This document shows positions 44,309 through 58,409 of a stretch of DNA of 64,000 bases, in pieces (positions within the stretch are counted from its first letter, which is position 1; every line of letters begins with the position of its first letter). This DNA is from Apoda limacodes (lineage: Eukaryota > Arthropoda > Insecta > Lepidoptera > Limacodidae). The stretch covers positions 15,780,501 to 15,844,500 of the forward strand of contig OX291557.1 of assembly GCA_946406115.1 (NCBI GenBank). The letters are read 5' to 3'. The notes below the pieces were generated by a model that had not been told where the DNA came from, ran no database searches, and saw nothing but the letters and a program-made list of their open reading frames with translations. The position numbers and the translations under genes were made by a program.

Positions 44309-46736
44309 GCTGGGTTGCCTGTTGCCTCTAGGCGGCTATCTGACGCTATCGTCTGATCGCACCATCACGAATCCTTGCGTCCACCTGAAAGCAACAACAA
44401 AAAATTATTAATTTATACATATTATACACAATTTATCATCAATAATTTGTAAGTGTGATAACATTATAACAATTCATTTTGAACTCTTTCAAGAGATTGT
44501 TAAGAACCTTTGTGTATAGGACATACTCGTCGTAAACTGACGTCATAATTGTTGCGACGTGTACAATATTAAACCACATTTCATAGAATTATCAATTATA
44601 TTATATTATATTATCAATAATATCAGGATTATTAATATTATTAGGATATATTCCTACCAAAATTAAAGTATCACCTCGAAACACGTCACAAAACAGGGGA
44701 AACTAAGTAGGCCAGCCAGTGAGTAAGCCACAAGTGAAATTAGATATCTTTCATAGATGATGATAATAAATCTATGAGAAGCGGCAAGAGATTTTCTCTG
44801 CGGCGCGTCGTACCTCGATCTATTCTGGTTTGCATCCACAGGTGTTGCGACATCGGTCTAGTGCAGCCGTGTCACTTTCATATCAACCTCTATAATGCAC
44901 ATAAAACTGATGCTAAGAATGTATAAAGCTGTACCTAATGGAAGCGTATTTGTATCTATTTGTTTGGTACTCATGCAAAAGTGAAGACAGTTTCGTTTGA
45001 AGATTGGTTTTGATAAGGTTTTCGTTTGACGGTCGTGTTTAAGGGGTTAACGAGACGAACGTAAGCACGTTTTGTTAAATATAATATTGCAGGAGAAAAA
45101 AATATCGCTCTCTGACTTTAGCTTAGTTTTAAGATCTACGCGAACAAGGAATTGTTAAATGCTAAAATCCACTCATACTAAAGGCGGCGTCTTTTCGATT
45201 GCGTCGCTCGTCGTTGATAGTTTGATGTTTTCGTATCTATTCTTCTGCTTGGCTGTTACATACGCGGCCGAAAATACGTAACGCATCTTTAGTCAGGACC
45301 GTACGATATGAACCAGCCGGAAGACGTGGGCAAAGGTTAATCTGAAAACATTGTTTTGAAAAGGCATTGGAGGAACAATTTACTGTGTTTGTATGTAGGC
45401 GAGATATACTACCTGTAAAACTTTAGCCTATTGCTACACATTCAGTGTTTTCGTTGTCCATTTACAAATAAGTAGGCCTAGTATGAGATTTTTACTTAAA
45501 TAAACGTATGCGTATTGGATATCGAGAATTTCAGACTTATTTTTATGGAATTGAACCTGATGAAACGATTTTAGTTAGCATCAATTATATTGAAATTAAA
45601 ATTAAAACGTCCACAAGTTTTAATCAAACCCATAAACACAATCACTCAAAGTTTCTTTTGTCTGATTTGCCTTAGAGAGCTCTAAAAATTGCATGCCTTA
45701 TTATATGCCATAATGGTATGGTATGAAGATCGAGATGCGAAAGAGGGTGAAGCGAGACGAGACAAGTTGTCGCTGCCGTGCCCTTTAATAATTATTTGCG
45801 GTAGACAGGTCGACGACTTTTTGCACAGCACGACACCGGCTCTGCGAGCCACGCGAGGCAATCTGTCCCACTTCGCTAATACCCGGTTCTTCAATTTGAT
45901 TTTACAGGCATCTTAAGTGTTTTTTACAAAATACGGGACGTCCCGATTTTTAAATCAAATCCCGACTTGGCAAAAAAAAAACTGGCAACGCTGCTGTCAG
46001 CATACCATTCGCCGCGCCTCGCAGCGTGCTTCATACAAACGAATTCCTTACTTATATTCTACACTTACCAATCAAACACCACAAAAATTTTAAGGCATGT
46101 TCTAGGAATAAATATCTAGGTCTGCAGAGTGCCAGTTTTCTATTTAATTGCATAGGTCAAAAGTTACATAGGATTTTACTTTTACATGCAAATTAACTCA
46201 AATAAGATTTCGAGTTCATAATTGTATGTACCGATTATAAAATTACGCTTTTTCATACCCGTGGGAAGAAGTTATTTTTGACGTGAGCTATAGGCGAACG
46301 TCGAAAGCTTTTATTCCGAGGGTAAGAAAAGCCATTTTGTACTCGGTACGAACTTTACTTTTTCTACTACCTGAAAGTCCAATATTTATGTCTTTTATTA
46401 AAATGAATGAATGCGACGCGTTTCTTGAGTAAAAGTGAGTTTCATTGACTGTTATGTTTTTATTCTCTAGTGAGTAAAAGAATGTTTTATTCACTTTTAT
46501 CGATAAATAAAATGCCCTGTTTCGAGTGCAAATGGTAAAAAATATTTTATAGGATTTTGGACAACCACAAACATAGATATTTGGCTTGAGATCATGTCTA
46601 CAAAATTTCACATGTAAATGTCAGAAACAAATTAGTGATTTCTGTCTAAAAAGTGCTCATTTTAAATGCGCGGATTGTATACTCTTAACAAACAATTAAC
46701 ACATTTTTTTTGCTGTAGTGAATTGTATAGTGTATA
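44309..46736. other. Probable 5' region of the ARL4 gene, otherwise gene-free
   Basis: 44385-44813 may be an untranslated-region intron of ARL4. 45720-46040 is a GC-richer patch with a GGGACGTCCC palindrome (about 45935) but no gene. I see no further feature. Confidence 0.3.
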
Positions 46737-46857
46737 GTGTAACAAACCTTTCTGAACTAGTGGTCAAAAATCAATACTACAGTCGCTATATTGAAATGGT
46801 ATGAGCTTACAACGACACTAGCGACCAAAAACTCAAGGTCAGAAAAGTTTGTTGCAC
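46737..46857. mobile_element. 121-bp MITE with TATA duplication
   Basis: GTGTAACAAACCTTTCTGA at one end and TCAGAAAAGTTTGTTGCAC at the other are inverted repeats, flanked by TATA on both sides (46733-46736 and 46858-46861). The interior is ACTACAGTCGCTATATTGAA and ACGACACTAGCGACCAAAA. This is the best preserved of four copies in the window. Confidence 0.8.
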
Positions 46858-48960
46858 TATACGATATTTATATTGGTAAAAAATAAACAACTCCCCAGTT
46901 CTACAAATACGAAACTGAAAGGAACGGAACGAAAGTAACTGCATCTGATTATCTTGATATGAGATAGTAGGCACTTGTAGAAAGCATTGCTTGTACCGTA
47001 CTTGGATATTTTATTCTAGTCAAATGCATGGGGGCATTGATCTCGTCCCAAGTAGCACATTAGCGTGAATTATATACGAAAACAAGCTATATTACAGTCA
47101 AATACTGTAATTTAGCTGTTAAAGAGGATAAAACTAGTCTGATTACTGCATTAGCAGGATTTCGTACACTGTTATACGGCACAGATGACTTATGACTGCA
47201 TAATGAAGAAAAATTCAACATAATGCATTAGTGTAGAATTCGAAATCTCTGTTGTCCAGACTTTGGCAACATATAATGCTACTAGCTGTTTTAGAAGACT
47301 CAAGCATATAAACGGCTGCTGAACGCGAAAAAGACACCTCCCTTATAATGCCACAAGCTGTGTTAAAGTATCAAATATTACCATTGAATTTTATTCGGTG
47401 TACACTAATTCTATGCTAATGCTAATAAATAAGCTTGATAGTAGCTGAATAATACATAGTATAGAATTTCTAAAACTGCTGTACGATGTATAAAAGCATC
47501 AAATGACTCATTGAGTTGTAAATTGGTGTAGTTAAACTTCACTTCAATTTTTAAGTATAAAGTGAAAATATCAGCTATTGTACAGCCTCAGTATTTATTA
47601 GGGGGTAATTATATGGTGTTAAGATGACGTGATTTTTTTCATAACCTCGCAATGTGGTTGCGGAACGAACGAAAAATCATTCGCTTGTTGGCGAGCGGGT
47701 AGGTTCACAAAATTAAGTAAAGTATGTACAAAATGATATTTATCAAGATTTTCTCATGCTCAAAATACTCTTTGTTTATCTAGCTTTTTACCCTTTGACA
47801 TCCATTAAAACAATTTCATTCTATTGAACAGCTAGCGTAATGCTTTCAGCTGTCAAATAGAGTTTATCATCGCCATTATACAAAAAAGAGAATGTCATAG
47901 AAATCGAGATTTCCTTATCCCTAAAAACACCCTTAGACAGCCATAAAACTAATTTAATTCCATTGTACAGCTAGCGTAATGCTTTCAGCTGTTAAATTGA
48001 GTTGATTATTGCCATTATACAAAAAAAAGAATGTCAAAGAAATCGAGATTTCCTTATCCCTAAAAACACCCTTAGACAGCCATCAAACTAATTTAATTCC
48101 ATTGTACAGCTATAGTAATGCTTTCACCTGTTGAATACAGTTTAATACCGCCATGATACAGAAAAGAGAATGTCAAAGGTATTAAGCAAGAGTTAGTGCT
48201 GTGTAGCAAATTAACGCCATTTTGAGCTGAACAGAACCGATTTATTATGACAAAAACCAAATCATGTCTCATTGATTTTCAATATATTTATTTGTATTAA
48301 TGTAATAAAACAATCTAAATTATTTGTTATTGATAATTTATGAGTTTAAATTAAATAATTTTGTGTCAATATCCATAAATAATTTGTACACCATATTTCT
48401 CCTGTAAAATATATTTAATAAAACAGTATTATTTTGAAGGCGCGTGAAACATTTGATAATATATATTATATATATATTCACAGTAAACTCTAAAAATCAA
48501 CAGATAAATAAAACATATGAAAAATTATATCCCTTAAGATTAAGTGAAGAGGAGGACATTTAGTAAAATATGTTGTCACCGTTGATAAAATATTACGAAA
48601 CTGAAAGTTTTTTTATTTATTTTACCTTTATATATAACACATCTTTGCTGTCTGAGAGAGAGAATGAGAGAAGGTGATTCGAGGGCTTGGCTGTTGTAAA
48701 GAATTAAATGAGCTGTATTGTAGTCCGTAACGGCTGTTGAATATCTAAGCAAATGTACAGCCTATGTACAGCTCTTGTAATGATCCAATACAGTTGTTAG
48801 CAAGCCACTGTCATGCTTAATGCTGGTTAATTTGGGGCCCAATTTACAATTATAAGGGCTGTATCAGCGGATATACAGCCCTTATACAGGTAGCTAGTAC
48901 AGCCTTAAGTTTATAATTATTCTGTAGTCCGGCGACTCTACAGCCATGTGTGTCTTAGTG
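46858..48960. repeat. Region dense in TACAGC/GCTGTA, with 3 x 139-bp tandem repeat
   Basis: From about 47800 to 48190 three copies of a 139-bp unit occur (the GTACAGCTAxxGTAATGCTTT motif at 47831, 47970 and 48109). The first two share GAAATCGAGATTTCCTTATC and AAAACACCCTTAGACAGCCA. On either side (47100-47580 and 48650-48950) short TACAGC, GCTGTA and AGCTGTT words recur on both strands far more often than elsewhere. No gene is seen. The layout suggests one large fold-back element, with ends not located. Confidence 0.6.
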
Positions 48961-51900
48961 GTAGTGTCGAGGCCTATCAGAAAAAAAGGACATATATTGC
49001 ATTTTGTGCGAGTTTTAGGAGTAACAATAGCTATTTGAACATGACAATGTTTGATACAAGGCGAAGCAGAGAATCATAATGAACGACACAGCACGAATGA
49101 ATGAATGAATGTGAAATAAAAGAATGCTTAAAATAGATTTCATTCGAATATCTTTATTTTGTAAGGAATACTAACGACAAAAAATGGCATTGCTGCAAAG
49201 GCTTAGTCTAAGTCTAGAGTGTCAAAACACATTTGACTAATTATAAGTATTGTCGGTAAGTCCAGTCAATAAATAAATAAAATAATATCTGTCAGGATAA
49301 GCATTATTAATACATAAATGATTAATTTTGCCTAATTTATGATTATTTAGGAACACAAGGTCGCTTTGGAAATATAACTATATATAACTTCTACATTTTG
49401 AACGTTGGCCATGATCCAAGCTTTATTTTTAGTTACTTATATATAGGAATAAAAATGAATGATTCAGCTTTTTACTTTATATCATACTAGGTTTTTCTCG
49501 TGACTTTGTCCACGTGGAATTTTGAAAACTAAGCCTTATAAATTTTTACTAAGGGAATTTCAATACTTTCAGGGTACAAAAACGCTCAATACACAAATCT
49601 TCTTAAAATTAAGATATTTGTAATAAATATACAAACATAGAAATAATCTAAAAGTTGTAGTCTTCAAAGATACCATATCAAAAGGGCCATATAATATGGC
49701 TATATTATCAATATAAATAGATTTTTTTGTAGCAAAGATGCAGTCAAAAGTATAACCCCGACACAGGATTCGAACCTGCAACCAAAGTACAATTCTGGCT
49801 GATCAAAATCAAATTCAAATCAACTAAATGAGTGAATAGTGCTAGAGGCAAACGACAAGAGAGAAAGCAATATGATCATTGGTCATGCATGGACGTGAAC
49901 CCTATACCACATTATACTTTCTCCTTCTGTGGACACGCCTTGTTATACCTACCTGCAATCTACAGTGCTACCTCTAAATTATAAACCGATTGCGAATATA
50001 CTCGCAGTTTCCACTTCACTGTTTTTAGTTGACTGCCAGTAATTATTTCGGAAATACCTGGTGGTTTGAAACCTCTTAAGTTCAATGTAGGTGCATAATT
50101 CCATTATTTTAATCGATTATGTACATCTGTTCGCGTATTAACAAGATTTTCTCAATTTCTTTATCAGCGTGCGTTCGTTTTAGGATAAAAAGTTCCCAGG
50201 TTTGATACTTTTCACACTTTTGATGAACGATTGACGTACACACTCTACGATAATAACAAACACACTACCATAAACAATGAATATGTAAAGGCAGTTTGAT
50301 AGATTACAACCAAAACTCAACCTCCGGACATGGGTCTAAAGTTTTATTATTCGGTGGCAAAAGTGACAAAAATAACAAAAATATCGTAAACGAACTAAGA
50401 CTTTGATATTTTTGGTGCCAATGATAAATTACCTCTTTACAGACTGACCACGACCAATGTTGCTTATCTTCGCATTCGCTTCCGACAATCCAGAGTGATG
50501 TCCTTTTAAATTTGATGAAGATCTGATCATGGAAACCAGAATAAGACAATCTACTTAAAATAAAAGAAATTAAACCGACTTAAAAAATCTACTAAAAAAA
50601 TAAAAAAAACCCAAAACCACTGAGGTCTTCGCTTTAAGGTTAAATACCAAAAAAAGGTAGTAGAAAATGGTTTTTTGGCGTCTGACGGCAACGAATAAGT
50701 AGAAGAAAATAGGTACTTATAACCTCTTCTACCTACTTTTTAATCTTAAGTAGTAACAAACAAACCCTTGTTGACCGACATTATGCGTTTAATGTCAATA
50801 ATCTACCCAAAGCGAATGAGCCTAGATTTGTACCGTGTTTTAACTTAACGCATTGAAGCAGTGAACAGAACCCACCTTTAGTTTAGACGTTAAGATTAAT
50901 GTTTTGTCAGATGAATGTTCTATTAATATTCAAAGAAAATTTCTATCATGTTTCCAATACACAGTCATGGAGGAGGTGATCTCATAAGCAGTCAGTTTCT
51001 TCCAATGCAAGAAAATAGATATACCGAAACACATTTGCGACCATTGACTTATAAGTTATTAAAAAAAGAGAAAGTGACCATATATCTACGAAAACAAGTA
51101 GGTATTTTGAACGACATTAAAAAGTAACATCAAGTGTGGGTCGATTACAAGATTTTTCTGAAAACATTATTCATATCTGATTTTGTAAGCATATACAATG
51201 TATGCAGCCGTCGGGGCGCGAAAGCTTTCTGGTCCCTGCCAATAAAGAAGTACCGGGTTCTCCCAAATAAAATGCAGGGTGATTGATTTGCGAACTCTTT
51301 CCCACTACCATTCCTAAGACTGCTTAAAAAATTTAATCCAGCTTCGAGTTCGGGGTTAGGATCGCGGAACGATCAAATGCTTTACGTAGTCGTATTAGCG
51401 AGGCGTCAGCTTGGTTCGAGCATATAATTAAAACTTAATGTATATATTGCGTACTATATGTGCTGTAAACCATTCTAATATGATTTTAAAATTTTAAATC
51501 ATACTATTAATCACGGGGTCTTATCCCAAACAAAACAGAAATGATTTAAATTCATATCAATAGATGGCGTTGTGAGTATCGATTTATTATTTAGGTTGTT
51601 ATTTTATTGAAAAAGAAAAGTAACCGACCCTTAAAAAATATTGTTTTAATATCAAAATGTCCCTTAAGCTAACAAAAATGAAGTAATGGGCGCCTTTATT
51701 AAATTTTCGAAATTTTACATAAATTGAATGAGGTCGTTGTACTTTAAGCGGCAATAAATTGAACTACGTGCCGGTTTAGTTAATAAATTTTCACTATAGA
51801 TTGATAGATGGCGCTGTTCGCATGTTCTGAGTTTGACAGCGACACAACACAACAGTGTCACTGAATAATATGAATAGATGTAGGTACTTACCAACCAAAT

Positions 51901-54565
51901 TAAAAAAAATATTTGGTATCTACCCACCTTCATACTTAGATATATTATAAAACAAACGCACGCAAGCGTGAACTTCGACCTCAGTACAATTTATTTCTTT
52001 TAGTTTTATCTTGGGTCGAATGTGTTTAAATTCTTAAACAATTGTTTTGTGAAAAGGATAGCTCACTTTTGAAGAACAGCATGCCATCGCACAAGTGCAC
52101 CTACTTTAGAATTGAAAACACATCAGATAATAGCGCTTACATTTTTAACCAATTTGAAAAAAGGGAGGTTCTCAATTTGACCCGTATGTTTGTATGTAGG
52201 TTTGTCCGTGATTATCTCGAGTTTGCCTGCACCGATATTGATACGGTCAGAAAAGTATTTCTTACATTCTGGAGAAGATTTTGGTATACAACAAATGGAT
52301 ACCCCGTGACATTGTCGTTTGCATCGATCCGTTAATAATTAAGCGATGCATCTGTTTAACTCTACCCATTTTTGACAAAATTTTAGTACACTTACGAGCA
52401 AAAACTAGTTAGTCACTTACATAAACGACGATATTTCATAAACTAGTAAAACAGAAAGTAGGTATATTAAAAAAAGTTTTATTTTACATTTACATAAATA
52501 ATTTAATACGCTTTAATCTTTCTTTGACTTCACAGATATCATGAGTTGTTTAGGATATATTGTCGTCTATTTAAGTGACTAGTTATTAATCGACTTCAAA
52601 AAAGAAGGAAGTTCCTCATTCCTCGAAATCTTTTTTTTTGTATGTTTTCCGATTACTCGAAGTCGCCTTGACAGGTTCGGAAAATTTTTGTTAGTTTGAA
52701 AGAGTATACTTCCCAGATGGTCCCATGGTCATCAGGTCAGGATATAATAACGGAATCCTGGAGAAATCGAGGAAACTCAAATTTTTATAGGCACACTTGA
52801 AGCGATTAGTGAACGAGAAAATAAGCCAAAAGGTCACTTAAAAGTAGGGATGTTCCGACTAGTCGGTAAAGCTGACCATCCGGCCACTTTCGTAGTCGGT
52901 GACAAGTTGGCGACTATTCGGCGCCGACTAGGACTGCGACTGGGAGAAATTGTCTGTGGTCGATCGAACATTTAATCATAGAACCTAGCTGAGGTATCAG
53001 GGTTGGTTGACATTATTGGTTGTTCATACTCGTATTATTTTCTGTTTTTCCCTGCCCACCATGAGAAATTATCATTTGGCACTGCTTACACTTGATTTAA
53101 AGGAAATCATTGTACAATTGTTCTAAAAATCTGTCATTTAATAATAATTTAACCTTTGGGTTTTTTACATCCGTGCGTTTGGTGAGAATCTTTTCATTTA
53201 TAAACTTTTTTAAATTATAAACCAGCCCAAAAAATTGTTCTAAAATGTTATGCTCCTAAAATTTTTTTTTTTTATTTAATTTGCGATTTTCACATACCTA
53301 CACTTAAAACTAATTAAACCCACCTTTTGGCCCCCTTAATTCGTACTTGAAATAGCTTCCATCATTACATATTTTTAATCTTAAACCTTAATACCAAATT
53401 TCCTGTAAATTACCTTACGAAACAAAGGAATTCGGTAGAAACTTTTAAACACGTTCGACCCCCTAATCCGTACCGGTTGTAAAGAAATATAACGAAAACA
53501 ATGTACTGCTTATAACTGTAGCGTTTTAGCTTTCGATTATAATTTCATTATGTACCTACCTACTTTTACATATTTATTAGGTACCTACCTAGTAATTTTC
53601 TTAACTTGCATAGATATCTGCATTTCGGATCGTTGCCGATTGGTTATAAAAAATACTGTAAAATAATAGGTAGGTATATATTTTCATGACATATCTTCTT
53701 TAACATTATTATTTTAAATTTGGATAACTAGTTGAAAAAATCTTATTCACTACTAACTTCTAACAATACCTAGATAATATTTAATTAACTGAAATCTCAG
53801 AGCTTATTGCGGGGGGGGGGGGGAATTTATGGAATTGCAACTCTCCTCTTAAGATCTTTTTTTCTAAATCTTGAGAGGTAAGATGTACTTCCATTTACAT
53901 TTCCCAGAAAAAGGCAAGATCCGAGTACTCGAGACTTTTTCGGAATAAACTTCCTCGTCTTCCTACTTTATTATAAAAATATGTAGGATCGTGATACGCG
54001 ATGTTTTGTCGTATGACTCGATATGTAGCTAGGTATAAGACCGCACTATTGTCTTCAAAGAACCAGTTACAAGTATAACAGTAAGTATTCAACGAGAAAC
54101 GCTTGATGTCGTTAGCTAACATTTTCTACCCGCTGCTACTTACGGCATCTAGCGGCTAAACGAAATAGCCCGAAAAATAGCCCGAGTTACGGCGATCCCA
54201 TTTCATTGTATGGGATGAGGCATCTGTACTAGTATAGTATTATATAATCTGTGCTATTAATCCTAATTTATACCTTTAAAGCAATTCTTGTATATATGTA
54301 TCTATATATATAATCTGAATCTCGGAAACGGCTCCGACGATTTTTATGAAATTTAGTATGCAGCGGGTTTCGGGTTTTTAGAAAACGTCGTTTTATCCGT
54401 GTTTTCAGGCAGTGATACACTGAAAAGTATGATTCTTCCTGACATCTATTGGCGAGTAGTAATAAGCAACACTAAAGCTATTTGACAATAAGTGGCGTTA
54501 TTAAGCAACGCTTAAGCTAATTGACAATAGATGGCGCTGTTTAAAAAACCGAGCATGCTCGGTCC
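48961..54565. other. Gene-free interval with scattered repeat fragments
   Basis: No gene supported over 5.6 kb. Fragments noted are as follows. A B-box-like GGTTCGAATCC lies on the minus strand at about 49768 without a good A-box. Relatives of a lepidopteran repeat (GAAAAAAGGGAGGTTCTCAATTTGAC near 52155, ATCGACTTCAAAAAAGAAGG near 52590) are present. A GACTAGTCGG/CGGCGCCGACTA palindromic cluster occupies 52855-52945. A run of 13 G is at 53811-53823. All look like decayed mobile DNA or simple sequence. Confidence 0.35.
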
Positions 54566-55241
54566 TCCAGGTACTAATATTATAAATGTGAAAGTTTGGA
54601 TGTTTGTTACTCAATCACGATTCAACCACTGGTCAGACGGATCGGGATGATACTTGGCACACATATTGGTTACGGCCTGGAATAGAACATAGGCTACTTT
54701 TTACTTTTTTAATTTTTACGCAGAAACGCGTGGAGGTATCAAGCTAAAATTTATATCAAATACCCTGAGTATTACTGTCCCTTGGAGCTGTGAAAATCAA
54801 ACTTCTGAGCCAACGCAATCAAAAGATACAGCCGTTTATGCCGCAAATTTCCGCAATTTTTCGAAACTCGCAAGGGAATCAAAACCTACAGGGTACTTCC
54901 TGTGAACTCAGAATCTTGAAATTTGGTACGAAGCAACGTCTTATAGTACAGATAAAGGAAAACTTGCGAAAACCGTAAATTTTTAGTTACATCATATAAT
55001 AAAAATATTTTTAATAATATACAACAACATATAATAAGTTTGCACGGAACCCTCGGTGCGCGAGCCAGACTCGCACTTGGCCGGTTTTTTTTATCCTAAA
55101 AAATTTAAAAGTTCCCGCTTGAATAACTCTAACCGAGCTTAAGCGAACAAATGCTTGCTATAGCCAACTTCATTAGTATAATTAAAAATTTACATGCGCA
55201 TAACCGGATTTAGTGTGGGCGCAGCCGCTGGCAAAATCTAG
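54566..55241 (+). mobile_element. Helitron-like element (676 bp)
   Basis: It begins TCCAGGTACTAATATTATAA and ends GCGCAGCCGCTGGCAAAATCTAG before a T (55238-55241). Both ends and the TTACTCAATCACGATTCAAC region match the shorter copies at 15410-15741 and 34089-34406, in opposite orientation. The centre contains an extra segment with GCGAGCCAGACTCGCACTTGG, another common repeat, so this copy is either longer or carries an insertion. Confidence 0.7.
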
Positions 55242-55844
55242 TCTTTCATAAATGTGACGTTCATGTAGATGGAACGGGCGTCGCTAAACAACTTGTGATC
55301 GGGCTACACATTTTTAGTGCCAAATTCAAGACATATCTATTTCCATATTACTACATAAATTAAATACTAAACGAGATGCAATATTTAACTTGAACGTCGA
55401 GGTCAAGGTTAATAGAAAGGAGAAACGATGCGACTAAAACTAGTTTGTTTCGGAGTAGGAAAAATGAATGTGCTCGCTTTATCATATTCGCTACATTTAC
55501 CTACTGTAGGATTTGTAAATGGAGCTATGAGAACGAAGACGGTCATAACATTTATTCAAATTACAACGAGATGCTAAAGTTATATTATTAAAATATTAAT
55601 AAAGAGTTTGAGTCATGTAAGTATTTATTTATTGAGTTGAATATTTTAATAGTATTTTAATTAATTGTTATACATAACATTTATAAACTTTGCGCCTTTG
55701 TAAAGCTTAACTAAAAATTAATTACAAAAAGATGAGAATGGTAGCCATTTAAATTTTATAGTAATAAATTTTAAATTTTTTGTAATTAATTTTAATGCTA
55801 TCTTGACCAACTTGTTATACTTATACCTATTTATAAAACAAATA

Positions 55845-58265
55845 GCTTAACATTCCTTCAAAAATCTAATATTTTTTTCCTTGAAGAACCCCATACTGTA
55901 GTCCTTACAGAAAACCTTGGCAGGGAGCTCATTCCACAACCTCAGCGTTCGCGGGAGGAAGTTTCTCTGAAAGACCCTACCCACTCTAACTATCGGAGAG
56001 AGGTAATATCGATAGGCCTGTAATTTGATGATTCTGATCTATCGCCCTTTTTGACCACCGGGTGCACATTCGCAATCTTCCATGAAGACGGAAATTCCGA
56101 AAAGGCGCGTAAGTACAGGACATAACTTTCGAGCACACTGTTTAAGCACCACTGCTGGGATACCGTCTGGCCCACTCGACTTATGAACGTCTAGAGAAAG
56201 CAACGCACGCCGGACCTGTTATAGAGTGTCATAGAGATTTCCGGCATGGTCCTACTGCACCACGGTATAGTAGGTGGTACAGCGCCTTCGTCGTTCATAT
56301 TTGAGTTTAAAGCAAACTTTTCTATGAAACCGCTCTGTATGTGACCATTAGGGTCTTAAGGTGTGTGTGCGATGGTAGAAAGTAGCCGTGGGCATCATTT
56401 CGAACAATTCCTCAGAACACCTCCCATTATATAAGTAGAACACACACACGGAGACAATGTCTCTCCTCAGCCTTAAGGGTTCGATACGGTTTGTGAGTTT
56501 GGGATCATCAACGATTCTCACAACCCGTTGTTGAACCGAGTCAAAAGGGCCATGCAAGCTGGTATCTAGGTGCTACCACCCAGAAATGGCAGCAGACCTC
56601 CGTAAGGGGCCGGACTTGCGACTTGTAAAGCAGCAACCTTTGCTCCGAGGTAAAGAACTGCTTCGCTCTGTTCAGTACACCAAGTTTTTTGGACGCCAGC
56701 CTCACCTTGTCATCCAGATGATCTCGAAACTGAACATCGCTGGAGATGTCAACACCAAGGGTCCCAATGCTTTTGGAGATGGAGAGGGGAGTGTTCTGGA
56801 ATTGTGGGACCACAGTGAATGAGGTTTTCTTATCGGTGAACGCGCAGACTTGTGTCTTAGTAGCGTTGAATCGGACCAAGTTTATTCGTCCCCAGTCAGA
56901 GACTTTAGACAGTGTGGTCTTGATTTGAGACACAAGTTCTTCGCGGTTTTCCTCCACAACGGAACGAGGAATGTTTGCACGACCCGTGTAATAAGCGTCT
57001 TCTGTATTGTCATCTGCATAGCAATGCATGTTGTTGATGTCCAACATGTCATTGATATGCAGTAGAAACAGCGTAGGAGACAGCATAGAGCCTTGGGACA
57101 CCAGCATTAATGTCCATGCTATCAGAGCAACTACCGTCAACTACGGCTCGTATGCGTCGGACAAACAGCCAAATCTATTTCACAAAGCTTCAGGCACTCC
57201 GTAAGATGGCAACTTCGCCAGAAGACCGATCGCTCGCAAGTCGCCCACCCATTTTGCCGATAAATTGGCATTTAGCTATGGCAGTTGCTTTCTTACTGAA
57301 CCTCGAGGCGATTCGGATCCTTACAATAACGAGCCGTGGTCTAAGCCTCGTACGCAGTTTGCTTAAGAATTTTAGCTTCTCTGCAAGACCTATTAAATCA
57401 CGGTCGTTTTTTGACACCAGCAGTTACTCGCGGGTTAGGAATAAAACATTCCATACCAGCAAGAATTGTCTCAGTGACTACGGCTGCGTAGACGTCAGGA
57501 TCTTCTGCGCCAAAGCAGAGCTCCTCTCAACAGGTACGATGCATAAAAATCACGCAATCCATCCCAGTCTGCGAACAAATAATGCCACGCACGACGCCAT
57601 TGATGGATCGGGTTGTGTGTATGACACATGAGTCCGATCAAGACAGTGGTCCGAGGAGTCACGATATCCGTCCGGACGTGTACTCAGCAGAAGGTCTAGT
57701 AAGAAGCTTGTATGGTCCTTTATATCTGGTATTCTCGTTAGGGAAAGTATCAGCAGAGAGAATCCACAGGTCAGAGCAAATTTATGAGCAGATAGAAGCG
57801 TAGTTAATGGTTCGAGAACTGAGCAACTCACGATGGTGTTCGTTAAAGTCTCCCAAAATAACTAGTTCTGCTGTGGGATAGTGTCCTTGAACTTAGTCAG
57901 TCGTCAAATTCAGGTCCGTGAAGAGTCGAGCTATATCGGTTGCCCCGCAATGAGACCTTTAAAGGCACATAGATACAAATGTGGCTGCCGTGATATACGT
58001 GCACCCATAATATCGACAGGTCTCTGTCTTCAAGGCTATGAAGGCGGTGACAGCAGATATCCTCCCGGAAGAATATATACATATACCGGCACGACTCACA
58101 AAATTGTGCTCGAGTTTGTAGCCGGGATAGTGTAGGTAGTGTATCGGCCCATCAGGATATTTGCGTCTCCGTTAAGAAGATAATGGTTGGCTGCGCAGTT
58201 CCTCGGTGATGATGAACTGGGTTAAGGTTGGCGTGAATACCCCTGATATTGCAGAAGTCTACATT
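55845..58265 (-). mobile_element. CR1/Jockey-type LINE with endonuclease and RT parts, rearranged
   Basis: On the minus strand, 58250-57550 carries decayed apurinic-endonuclease sequence (a LSTRPDGYRDSSDHCL stretch). 57140-56541 carries the RT core, with SQGSMLSPTLFLLHINDML and the catalytic YADD. 56557-56348 carries the C-terminal YNGRCSEELFEMMPT. Next comes, out of order, an RT N-terminal block (56175-55990, SSWKIANVHPVVKKGDRSES) and then the 3' end with RRGCGM-LPRF and the 3' UTR. The RT N-terminal block therefore sits downstream of the catalytic block. Several frameshifts make the copy dead. Sequence from 55242 to 55845 is AT-rich and featureless. Confidence 0.8.
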
Positions 58266-58409
58266 GAAATATATACTCGTACCTAGACTAAAATGTAAAT
58301 CTATGTGTAAAATGTATTGTCTATAACATTGTAGTTTTAAAATAATTATGTTTTGTAAATTTTTGAGTGCTTTGTTCTACGATGAGCTGACCCTAACAAA
58401 TATATAATG

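Noticed and set aside
45689..45916. 75-codon plus-strand frame in a GC-richer patch and its antisense partner
   Set aside because: Both strands are open over the same bases with no recognisable protein, which is typical of chance.
49756..49800. Possible tRNA gene on the minus strand
   Set aside because: Only a B-box-like motif is present; no matching acceptor stem or A-box could be found by eye.
52042..52335. 97-codon plus-strand frame
   Set aside because: It overlaps a known type of dispersed repeat (GGGAGGTTCTCAATTTGAC) and has no recognisable domain.
53811..53823. Run of 13 G as a functional G-quadruplex
   Set aside because: A single homopolymer run can be a sequencing or assembly feature and has no supporting context.
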